From: Apodospora peruviana | Taxonomy: Eukaryota; Ascomycota; Sordariomycetes; Sordariales; Lasiosphaeriaceae | Assembly (NCBI GenBank): GCA_033439685.1 | Contig: JAUEDM010000004.1 | Location: forward strand, 1,240,001 to 1,304,000 | Length of the DNA stretch: 64,000 nucleotides | Direction of reading: 5' to 3' | Part shown: piece by piece, positions 46,486 through 55,765 of the stretch | Numbering within the stretch: the first letter of the stretch is position 1 | Layout: every line of letters starts with the position of its first letter | Translations under genes and position numbers: made by a program | The notes under the pieces: model-generated | Database searches by the model: none | The model's input: the letters and a program-made list of their open reading frames with translations, nothing else | Told to the model about the DNA's origin: nothing

Positions 46486-47959
46486 TCATTCGTGCCAAGA
46501 AATGTACAGCATTATGCCGGCGCCAAGCGCAATCGCTGCAAACTGCACCAGGGTCTTCCTGAGCTCGGCAGCCTTGTTCGGGCCTGTCTCGAGCAGCTCA
46601 GGAATGACGGCGACCGTACCGACGTAGAGGAAGGTGCCCGCCGTGAAGGGCAGCAGCATATCCCCCCAGGTGAGGCTAGTGCCCCAGAGCCCACCTGTGA
46701 TGGTCATGGTTTCGTTATCGGCACTAGCACCGCCAAACTCCTGGACCGCAATGCCGATCAGCGTCCCTAGAAGGGCACCGAGGGCCGTGACGAACTGGGC
46801 GCCCATGGCCGCCCGCTTGGAGAAGCCCGACTGCACGAGCAGGGCAAAGTCGCCCACTTCGTGGGGAATCTCGTGGAAGAAAACGGCCACTGCCGTGGTC
46901 GCTCCGATGGTCGGCGACGCATAGAATGACGCCGACATGGCAAGCCCGTCCGTGATATTATGTGTGAAGTCGGCACTAGGTGTGGATTAATTCGCACAGG
47001 TCAGCGTGAAATGGACGTGGTCATTGGCCGTCTCACCAAATTGTCAGTCAGTCAGAGTAGTTTCTTGCACCCACATTAGATTCAAGTAGCCACCGAGCTT
47101 CGCGGAGGGATTCATCTCTTTGGAATCATGCTTGTTGTCAGCCTGCGCAGGCAGCGCGGCACTCTTCTCCCCTCCCGCGGCCGCTTTGTCCTCCTTCTTC
47201 CGACTGGCGACGGATCCAGACACGTCAATGGCGGTGCTGGATGCGCCGCCATCTTCAGTGGAGGAATCGTGCCCGTGAGTAGCAGCATGCCCATGCCCGT
47301 GGTCGTGGCCCCCCTGACCACCAGTGGCAATCCGCAGGCCCTTGTCCATGGCAACAAAAGTCATGAAGCCGACCATGATGGCCACGCCCAACAACAGGTT
47401 ACGATTCGGTTCGACGAGCACGAACCGGACGCTGTCGGGGCTATCCTCACCCAGAAAAATCTCAGGCAGTAGGTGGAACAGGGTGTCGCCCAACAGGCCG
47501 CCCACGGCAAAGGCAACCATGACGGAGAGCGAGGAGGGGTTGATGTTGGTTGGGCACAGCGCTAAGAGGAAATTAGGGGGGCCGGAGATGTACAATGTCG
47601 CGAGAAGGGCGTTGACCGCGGGGCTGCCCGGGAAGAGGATGGCGAACAGACGCGAGAGGGACGACGAGCTCGCGTCTCCGTGGTGGGCAGCCTTGGCCGC
47701 GTTCAGATCCCGGACGATGGCGCATTGCTGATCACTCGGGTCACGTCTGTCAGTTTGACTGGATCACAAAAAGGTTATCGGCGTCAGTGTATGCGCATTT
47801 ACATACCTGCAGCTGCTCGTCGAGCTCGTCCAGATTCAGGGCGGCCAAGTTTAGCCCCTTTCCATCGACCACCTTTTCGCTGCGCGCCCAGACCTGAAGA
47901 ACACCAATTGAAATCAGGACCATCAACAGACAGCTGACACAAGTCCTGGAAACCACCAT
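46486..47959 (-). CDS. ZIP-family zinc transporter (ZIP7/KE4 type)
   Basis: Three exons, 47959-47807, 47727-47075 and 46975-46486, give 431 residues. A signal-anchor-like N-terminus is followed by membrane helices, including VAFAVGGLLGDTLFHLLPEIF, the conserved GD/H/PE helix. A cytosolic-side loop is His-rich (HDHGHGHAATHGHD, 192-205). Helices 4 and 5 carry HNITDG (274-279) and HEIPHEVGD (303-311), the metal site of the LZT/ZIP7 subfamily. Joining exons 2 and 3 creates the expected LNLIADFTHN reading. ZIP7-type carriers move zinc from the ER or Golgi to the cytosol. It shares a 545-bp divergent promoter with the PI-PLC gene. Confidence 0.93.
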
Positions 47960-48504
47960 GTTGACGATGGGAGAAACAAGAGCGGGTCTGGTAGCGGCCG
48001 CGCGACGACTGAGCTTGAGTTGAGATGGTGATGGGATGGAGCCTAGCGGAGACAGGCACGTCTGCACGGTGTCACGAGGAGACTCTCCCATTCCAGCGAT
48101 TCCCAGGCCCAGGCCAGGGGAGGCAGCTCCACTTCTGTCAGCGTGCCAAGGCGATGTCATGGGGGCCTTGCAGGGCGGGCTGAGTTTGCCATAGGGCTGA
48201 GAACCTTCCTGTCGATACAACAAAACGAGGCTTCGACGACTTGAAGATGAGACTGATAACTCCAATTGATTAACCCTTGTATTAATGATGATGTGATGAC
48301 CCGCTGGAGCTGTAACCTGGGTTGTTGGAGATAATTACGGATAGTGGGGTAAGCTCCATATTGAATTCCTTATGGATCCGTATTCAGGCAGGCTGCAGTT
48401 TCGGTCTTGAAACAGCAACCAACGCCGTGGTCTTATTGAGTCCGAAATGTTTGTTCGCCCTCTCAGCCTCGCCAGATTGACGTCCCGTCGGAAATTCAAA
48501 GCAT
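47960..48504. promoter_or_regulatory. Divergent promoter of the ZIP transporter and PI-PLC genes
   Basis: This is 545 bp between start codons. If the PI-PLC protein starts at its internal Met 87 instead, the spacer is about 800 bp. No clear TATA or zinc-response element was recognised. Confidence 0.4.
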
Positions 48505-50766
48505 TTGGAGAGCACCAGTCATGACTTCTCACCTGCTCTCAAAAGGCTCACCTTGGAATCCCAATCAATCCACCCTGGGCCAAATCTGACCGAGACTCGC
48601 CACGCCGTGTGGTCCTCCCAAGCCGTTGTGCATTGCCATTACACGGAAGCCCGTTTGACAGAGACGCACCTTCGTCACCGTCTTACGGCTCGGCTCACGC
48701 CAACAATTGCCAACTACAGGCAACAGCCGCCCGAGGCGCTTCACGAAGGTGCCCAAGGAAACATGTCCTGGACTCCGCACGGCACGTCGGATTTGGGCTT
48801 CGTGCAGACCAGCAGCCATGGCCAGTCACAAACCGTACCGGCTGTGACTTCATACCGAGGTCGCCTCTGGTGTATGTGGCCCGACCTGAATGGCAACATC
48901 TGGTACACCTACACCGCCCTCAACAACGACGCAGAGTTTCTCCCTCGCATCCGGTTTCCGCAACCCGGATTGCCTGTCCTGGCCAATTTGAACGGTCACC
49001 TCCATGCTATAATCGTCCTCAACACGGGCGGTATCGCCCATTATCTCCTGACAGAGGACGAGAGCGAGACAAAGCCGGATTGGATCTGCCTTGGGCTGGT
49101 TGGTGCTTCAGAGGGCGCCAACGCGCACGCCAGCCCTTCTCTTGTTGCTTTTCACAGCAAGCTTGTGCTTGCATTTATCAATGCCGGGGCGCTGTACTGG
49201 ACTATATGGAATCACGAATCATCCACAGGCGACCAAGCAAGCGGAACCTGGTCAGTTCCGATGCCGGTCACTGAAATTGGCGAAGAATTCGACGGCATAC
49301 CCGCCTTATTCGTCATAAAAGACATCTTGCACCTCCTTTGCGCCACACACTCGGACGCTCATGAGATTCTCAGTTATTCCTATGGCAACGCCGACTTGCA
49401 CTGGGCACGGTGTGACGATGTCAGCGAGGGACGGGCAGCCAGGGGTGTCAGCGCAACAAGCTACGGCGACAGTGCCTACCTAGGCTTCATTGAGAACGGC
49501 CCAGGAAATCAGACCCACGACGTCTACATAACCTCGTTTACCAACGGCCGGTGGCAGCAACACGAGGCTGTGGCAGGACGGAGTGCTGCAGATCCTCCCC
49601 AGATCGCTATCCTCAACGGCAGGATTCACTGCATCTTCAACGACAACACCTCGACCAAGGATCTTCGCTGGTATTCGCGTCCAGTGCTTGACTATAGCCT
49701 GTCGTCGTGGATGGCCAACATCGCCGGAGACACTCTGCTCTCGCGAATTACCATCCCAGGGACCCACGACTCGTGCGCCCGGAGCAATATCCCTTTCGTC
49801 CGTACACAGTACCTCAGCATCACACAGCAGTTAGCACTCGGAATTCGCTTCCTTGATCTGCGGCTTCGCGTTCACGACGATGGCCAGCTCTACGTCTATC
49901 ACGGCGGCGTGCCAATAGGCCTCCGGCGCCGCCTATCCTTCGCAGCAGTCATGGACGAGATCTGGACCTTTCTCCGCGGCAGTCGGACCGAGGCAGTGCT
50001 TGTTTCCATAAACAACGACAATATATCACCTGAGCAACAAGCAAACCCGGCCATGTTCTACGATGCCGTCGAAGCTGCCATCGCCGCTACACCGCCGTGG
50101 TCAGATGGCCGACACCGCTGGTCCGTTGAACCGGTGACGCCTCGCCTGGACGATGTCCGCGGTCGTGCCGTGCTTTTGCGGAGGTACGCAGGCGATCCCG
50201 GCATCAAACCTACAGCACGACAAGGCCTGGACTTGAGCGCGTGGATCAATGACAGCCCTGAATTCACCATCACGACGCCTACAAACGTGCGCTGCCACAT
50301 ACAGGACAAGTGGAACTTCACAGAGAGGATGTCCCTGGAGAACCTGATTGCTACCAAGCACGAATTCGTCAGAAACTTGATGATACGAGCAGCAGGGACA
50401 GGAGCTTCAACTCCTGCGGAAGTTGAGGAAGATGACGCTTGGTACATAGTCGACGAGGAAGACGATGATGCTTGGTACATCAATTTCTGCTCTGCTGTTG
50501 GCGACCCCGTCGAGCACGGAGAGGTGGCCCAGGCGAAGTGGATCGCTGTTGGCGCGCACTCCGGGTGGTACGGCGGCCAGTGGGTGGAGGGCATAAACAG
50601 GATCACGAGGGAGTTTGTCCAGCAACAACAGCAGCATAATCAAGATGCAGGAAGCGGGAAAAGGTGGAACAGAGGGGAATATAGACTGGGGATAGTGAAT
50701 CTTGACTATCCTGAGCTGCCCGAGGACAATGATCTCGTAGCGCGTCTGATAGAAGCGAATTTTTAA
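48505..50766 (+). CDS. PI-PLC X-domain phosphodiesterase with N-terminal propeller-like repeats
   Basis: An intronless frame of 753 residues. Residues about 87-395 hold repeated units with a PxLxxLNGxLHxI-type strand followed by a Trp/Tyr-rich strand, suggesting a beta-propeller or lectin-like sensor. Residues about 400-720 are a PI-PLC X domain: ITIPGTHDSC with His 421, LGIRFLDLRLR with Asp 451 and Arg 453, and YVYHGG with His 466, matching the catalytic His pair of the single-domain bacterial-type enzymes. There is no Y, C2 or EF-hand domain as in eukaryotic PLC. An 11-residue tandem duplication (DDAWYI twice) precedes the last part, and a short Gln run lies near the C-terminus. No signal peptide is visible at either start. 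The first 86 residues look non-conserved, so Met 87 (48763) may be the true start. Confidence 0.85.
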   Translation: MESTSHDFSPALKRLTLESQSIHPGPNLTETRHAVWSSQAVVHCHYTEARLTETHLRHRLTARLTPTIANYRQQPPEALHEGAQGNMSWTPHGTSDLGFVQTSSHGQSQTVPAVTSYRGRLWCMWPDLNGNIWYTYTALNNDAEFLPRIRFPQPGLPVLANLNGHLHAIIVLNTGGIAHYLLTEDESETKPDWICLGLVGASEGANAHASPSLVAFHSKLVLAFINAGALYWTIWNHESSTGDQASGTWSVPMPVTEIGEEFDGIPALFVIKDILHLLCATHSDAHEILSYSYGNADLHWARCDDVSEGRAARGVSATSYGDSAYLGFIENGPGNQTHDVYITSFTNGRWQQHEAVAGRSAADPPQIAILNGRIHCIFNDNTSTKDLRWYSRPVLDYSLSSWMANIAGDTLLSRITIPGTHDSCARSNIPFVRTQYLSITQQLALGIRFLDLRLRVHDDGQLYVYHGGVPIGLRRRLSFAAVMDEIWTFLRGSRTEAVLVSINNDNISPEQQANPAMFYDAVEAAIAATPPWSDGRHRWSVEPVTPRLDDVRGRAVLLRRYAGDPGIKPTARQGLDLSAWINDSPEFTITTPTNVRCHIQDKWNFTERMSLENLIATKHEFVRNLMIRAAGTGASTPAEVEEDDAWYIVDEEDDDAWYINFCSAVGDPVEHGEVAQAKWIAVGAHSGWYGGQWVEGINRITREFVQQQQQHNQDAGSGKRWNRGEYRLGIVNLDYPELPEDNDLVARLIEANF
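50428..50484 (+). repeat. 33-bp tandem duplication inside the PI-PLC gene
   Basis: Two similar in-frame units encode acidic residues followed by DDAWYI, offset by 33 bp (11 codons). The copies differ at several bases, so the event is not very recent. Confidence 0.75.
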
Positions 50767-51308
50767 GACTTTGGTGCCAACCACACATAACTCAGCTCCC
50801 AAAAGTTGCGCAGGTGCTTCACTCATCCATGAATGGCCGAGGCGACCACCAAGTCCCGGGCACGACGATCTTCTGTCGAATCACCACCGCCAAAACAATG
50901 CTTCCAACCGTGGCTAGTGGCCCGGGGTTGCTAGAGCCAGGCCCGACAGCTGAGTCGACGAAGTACAAACTCTGTGTTTTTCGACGCTGCCTAGAATCGA
51001 CTAGATGTCCTATATTAGAAGGCCGTCCGTAAAGTTATAAGGTTATGAAGATTAAACAGGATTGCAAAAAGCGGCTATAAAGGTTTGCGAAAATATTAAT
51101 AACATCCTAAATTTCATCCCTTTAAATCCATTTAATCCCAGTCTAATATTACATTTTCCAATTGCAAATTGAAATACCAGGAGGCGTCATCACAAAGTCA
51201 TGTACTATGGACAAACTCTTCTAACGATACTCGATGTATTTAGCCTCGCTGCTATCGCAACTAATCTTAAAACTTCTACATCCCGAAAAGCAAATCAAAC
51301 ACATCTAA
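50767..51308. other. Spacer after the PI-PLC gene
   Basis: No supported gene. From about 51020 to 51310 the sequence is distinctly AT-rich, bordering the decayed gene to its right. Confidence 0.45.
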
Positions 51309-51309
51309 C

Positions 51310-52139
51310 TATCTACAGCACGCCGGGACCAAAGCTCTAGAGACATTATCAGGATCGAAGCTACATTCGAGCTGCTGAACGTCGCCGGCGCCAAGTACAT
51401 CACCGACGTTTCGACATCCAAGGTAAACCGGCAGACACTTCCGTCTGGACCTCTCATTACGGGTGATGTTCCTGGATCGGCACCTTGCAGTCCAGTATCG
51501 TTTCCGGTAACCCCGCAAAGAGGGAATCTACTTCAAACCCATCATGGAGATGTTGAGGCAACCACTAGTCCTGACGGCCTCGATGCGGTCCTTTAGAAGC
51601 TTGTCCTGTGACTTCTCGTCCCTTTTCATACCAAAGGGGTCGGGAGATCAGCCCAAAGTCAAAGGTTCTGTCTTGGCGGCTTTGAACATGTACAACCTTG
51701 GCCCCATCGATCGCTCCGGCGGAGCCTGGGCCGAGAGTGTTGACTTGACGGGATTTGTTGCTACCTATAACGAGTTTTCTTTTTTTAAAGCGATGGTAGA
51801 GCCGATCTTTGGGAGGTCAATTTTGCCGATGAAGCTGCTGAACGGGTTCATACCCCTATCACCGCCACTCTTCTTGCTTTTGGCTTCGTCCTTGCCCTTG
51901 TTGCCTCCACTACTGCCAACGCTAAACTCGATGACTCCCTTCTCCACGATTGTCGATAATCTCGTCTTCTCCGTTCTCTTCGACCCCTTTGCGGACGACG
52001 CTCTTCACGCGGACATAGAACCTGAGATTCTGGCTCTGGCCGTCACTGCGTGAGGTTCCTGTCGTCGGTATCGCCGTTTCCTTATTGGCAGTCTTCCTCA
52101 CGGAGCATCTGTGGCCTTGCTCTTGGAACCGGCCGCCAT
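51310..52139 (-). pseudogene. Decayed protein-coding gene of unknown family
   Basis: Reading the minus strand from an ATG at 52139 gives a protein-like start (MAAGSKSKATDAP) that stops at 52100. A second frame then reads into LRFYVRVKSVVRKGVEENG. A third runs from about 51950 (TIVEKGVIEF through KIDLPKIGSTIAL), meets a single TAG at 51767-51765 and continues through GPRLYMFKAAKTEPLTLG. Further frame changes give GMKRDEKSQDKLLKDRIEAV, then SLFAGLPETILDCKVP, then SVCRFTLDVETSVMYLAP. Each piece has ordinary amino-acid composition and GC-ending codons, and the pieces follow one another. This fits a gene of about 270 codons broken by several frameshifts and stops. I do not recognise the family. 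The plus strand also has a 169-codon open frame (51544-52053), whose Leu-rich middle looks like a shadow of the Lys/Gly-rich minus reading. Confidence 0.4.
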
Positions 52140-52671
52140 GGCAGGGGCCTCGTCGCTATTATCGCTTTGAGCAGTTTGACGACGCCGCGTTTCCCAACGT
52201 GGACCCCTAGGGAATATGTTGCCGACGAACAGGCCCTAGAAACCACCATAACACGATTTCGGGGGAGGCAGATGTTCTCATGGCATGCAAAGATAAATGG
52301 GAAATGACAACTTGCACTAGCCAAGAACTTTTATGTCATTACTTTATATCTGAAGCTTACTGAAACACCGCACTTGCCCTAAAAAGGGGATACAGACTAC
52401 TTGAAAGTGTATCGCAGCTGTTCACCGGGCATCCAGCCAGAACAAAACCCCAACCACCCTTGGAATAGACACCGAGATATGCGCCCTTGCTTTTTTCTAC
52501 CCCTAAATGTTGCCCTAGAAATCACAAATCGATAACACGTAGGGAAATGCCCGCTTGAGCACATCAAAATACACCAGACACTTGTGTTCACAACTGAAAA
52601 CCGCCAACCAAGCCCCGTGCAGTATTCGAAAACGACAATGGACCCAAGTCACACAGAATAGAAAGCTTTGT
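52140..52671. other. Spacer between the decayed gene and the GH17 gene
   Basis: 0.53 kb with no supported gene or repeat. Confidence 0.4.
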
Positions 52672-54142
52672 TTAGAGTACAAGGATGGCCATCATCGCAG
52701 CAAATGCTGCGCCCATCGACCCGGAATTGGCGCCGGCCCCGTTCTGATTAACCGGTGTTGGGTTGGTAGGCGTTGATGAAGCTGTTCCGGAGCCGGTGTT
52801 GGTGATTCCTGAGCCGGAACCACTGCCACCGCTGCCGCTGCCAGTCCCAGAAGGTACACTGGCCGTACTGGACACCGTCGAGGTTTCAAGAGAGAGCTGA
52901 GAGCTCGGCACACCACCGCCGGCACCACCACCGGCACCAGGGCTGCCGCCGCTAACATCCGTCGGGTTGCCGGCGGGGCTCGAGGTAGTGCCACTGCTAG
53001 AGGCGCCTGCCTGGCTTGAGGGAGACGAAACAACCAAAGAGGACGACGAAGAACTACTGAGACAGGCATTAGCTGGCTGTCTGGCCGAAAGGGCGGTATT
53101 CGTTTGCGATCACTTACGGCTCGATGACCACCTTCTTGCAGGAGAGGTCAAAGAGAGGAGTCGTTGTAAGCTGGCTTCCAATGACACCGAAGCTTGGATT
53201 CGGAGTGGCGGGAGCCGCATCTTGAAAGGTGTACCACCAAACATTGACGCTCCCGAACATGGGACATCCGACATCATTCCAGTACGCCTGGGCATTTTTC
53301 AGTCCAGGGACAGCCTGACCGACAGTCTTGCCGCTAACCGGAAAGCCGGTCTCGGTTACCCAGACAGGCTTGCCATTAACAGCACCCTTGGTAGCGCCAA
53401 TGGCAGCTTCAAACAACGACTTGCTGTTCTCGATGGCGTTGGACTGAGTCGATTGGAAATAGGGATAGGCATCGACCCCAATCCAGTCGCAGGAATCGAT
53501 GACTGCCTGGTTCGAGCCGTTTACCCAGGCGGTCCAAGTGTCGACATGACCGATGGGGGCACCGGATAGGGGCGTGCCTGAGATGGCGTCACGGACCTGC
53601 TTCATGTAACGGGCAATAGTTTCAGGGCTGGCTCCGGGGTTCTCGCCGTTTAGAATGCCGGTGGGTGAGATGCGATATAGATCCTCGCTGCCAACCGAAA
53701 TGCCGGCAACGAGACCGCCCAAGTTGCTTCCGTACTTGCTGATGGTAGCCTTGAGGGCCTGCAGCTCGTTGGCGAAGACGGCGTCGCCAGCTGAAGCCCA
53801 CATTCCGAGAAGCAACGATGTCTTGGTGTTGATGGCGGCGGGGATGGCCGAGATGGGCTCACTAGCAGTGCCACCTTGCTGTTCATAAAAACGCCGTTAG
53901 ACCTGCCAAGACCACCGAGAGTTGGGAGTGTCACTTACCACCATCGTGTAGAGACGGGCACTGGTGAAGCCACCGGCAGGAGCCCCGACAAGACCTGCGG
54001 CGGCCTTAAATTCGGCCTCGAAGTCCGACTGGGTTTTAGCAGCGCCGCTGGTGAAGGTTGAGCCGTAGTTGAAGCCCTGGTAGGCAGCCAGGGTCGAGGA
54101 GAAGGTGGCAGCCAGAGCTACCAGCCCGGAGAGGGAACGCAT
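52672..54142 (-). CDS. GPI-anchored GH17 glucan beta-1,3-glucosidase/transglycosylase
   Basis: Three exons, 54142-53939, 53878-53118 and 53056-52672, give 449 residues. A signal peptide (about 1-19) precedes the GH17 domain. Visible features are YQGFNYGSTF at the mature start, SARLYTMVQ, the acid/base region VGSEDLYR (Glu 133), WIGVDAYPYFQST and the nucleophile region VWVTETGFPVSG (Glu 244), ending with WWYTFQDA. After about 320 residues the chain becomes a Ser/Thr/Gly linker. It ends in a hydrophobic tail (MGAAFAAMMAILVL) after small residues, the pattern of a GPI-anchor signal. The family covers EglC-like cell-wall glucanases that remodel beta-1,3-glucan. Strictly sized introns of about 60 bp join in frame. 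Confidence 0.94.
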
Positions 54143-55765
54143 AATGAGAATAGTAGGTATGTTGACAAGCCAAAAAAGGTCAAAAACGCGAATGTATCTA
54201 AATCAGACTATGTAGCTCGCTGAGAAACCAAGGTCGATTCCAAAAGGACGGCCAAAAGTGGTTGCAGTAAACAGTCCAAAAGATGAGCAACGGTGAGATG
54301 AGGAAGATGTTGGAGAGAAGAATGGGTTCGGCTGTAGGTAAGAAATATTTTAACCGTTTGGTCTTTTTTTTTTTGGTTATTCGAGACAAAGCAATGGCAA
54401 TGGAAGCAAACCGGGATCGGGCAGGAAGGGCCAGGTACGGTTTATAACACGCAGGAACGAACGATCTTTGTTGGACTCCTTCTCTGTTGTTTGGCTGTTG
54501 GACTGCACCACGGGCGCAAAGAAGGTGTGAGCGAGTGATGGATGCTGTCATAGATCGAGCGATGCTAATAAATAAACGAGTGAAGGAAAAGATCACGGAA
54601 GAGAATTCGGAAGGAAGAGGTCTGGAGATAATACCCCAATAGCAATACGGATTATACGAACTTGAAATGTCTGCACACACACAGCCGAGACCAACCATCC
54701 ATCATATCATCATTGGATCGCGAATCGACTGGATCCATTGTGATTCCTACCCTTTACGTGCGAGTTCCCGCGCCATGCGTGCTTCCGACTACCCCTGGAT
54801 GGTGTGGGCGCAGGGGGAGGGAGGCCCGAATGCACCTGCAACACACCACACGAATGGGAGGCGGCCAGAAGAACAATCAGTCAACAACAGCGTGACAGCT
54901 GGACCCAACGATCGCTTCCCCGGGACGGCGTGACGGGCACGACGGGGTACCTGGCGCTAGGGCTACTTCCCCCGCAAGTGGCGGCGGGTCTGGCTGGCAA
55001 ATCCGCCCTATTTCCCCTGTCGATTCAACTTGCCAAGACGGGAACCTGCCAGAGAGATCATTGATTTCAGAGGGGAAATTTTTGATCCCCTCATGGTCCA
55101 TGTTTTGATTATAACTCTCCAAAACCGAATCCTCTGCTGTGCCAAACACGGCAAAGACCTACGTGACATGGACACGAGCTTTTGTTTGTCGCGGTTTATC
55201 CGAATGGACTGCACTTCGTATTCAGACGGGGGCTGCAGTGGTAATATAAGCGCTACGTTAGGTGCATGTGACCTGTCGTACCATTTTAGAACTTCTTTGA
55301 GTGCCTGGTTAACGGGCCCTATTATTATCCAACGGCCCAAAACGAATTGTCGCGGTTGGGTTTGAATGGAAAATCACTGAATTTTGATTGAGCGTGGTCG
55401 GGTGCAGTGCCCGTAGCTTAGGTTGGTAATGGCCCCCAGTAATCTTTTCGCTACCTACCTTAGGTACCTAGTACCTACCTTACCTACCAGTAGGTAAGGT
55501 ACCTACGGTACTTACAACACCCCCATGCATGATGGAAGACGGGTTACTACGATAGGAATAGACATACTTCAACAAGGAAATCAAGGAGGCGAGTCTGCGC
55601 TTGTAACCGCCAACCCAGGCCTATATTCTCTATATCTGAATCGTCTCTTGTTAGGTATTTGAACAGACGAAAGGTGTTCCGCAAAACAGACTACTAATAA
55701 ATCTCCGACCGTGCGTGAAACTAATGACGGGGCAGACCTGGCAGACAACCGTCCCATGGGCATTC
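54143..55765. other. Spacer upstream of the GH17 gene
   Basis: 1.6 kb without a supported gene. It holds the TACCTA/TAGGTA cluster at 55451-55512. A 166-codon minus-strand frame at 54198-54698 is AT-rich with a Lys run and no domain, and is more likely leader sequence. Confidence 0.45.
55451..55512. repeat. Clustered TACCTA/TAGGTA palindromic motifs
   Basis: A 62-bp block consists almost wholly of TACCTA and its complement TAGGTA in both orientations, with embedded GGTACC cores. Single or double copies of the same hexamer recur in other spacers here (near 3574, 3680, 7516, 31980, 33101, 35240, 37567). Confidence 0.8.

Noticed and set aside
54198..54698. 166-codon minus-strand frame upstream of the GH17 gene
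   Set aside because: Contains a Lys run from a poly-T tract and AT-rich sequence; better explained as promoter and leader.
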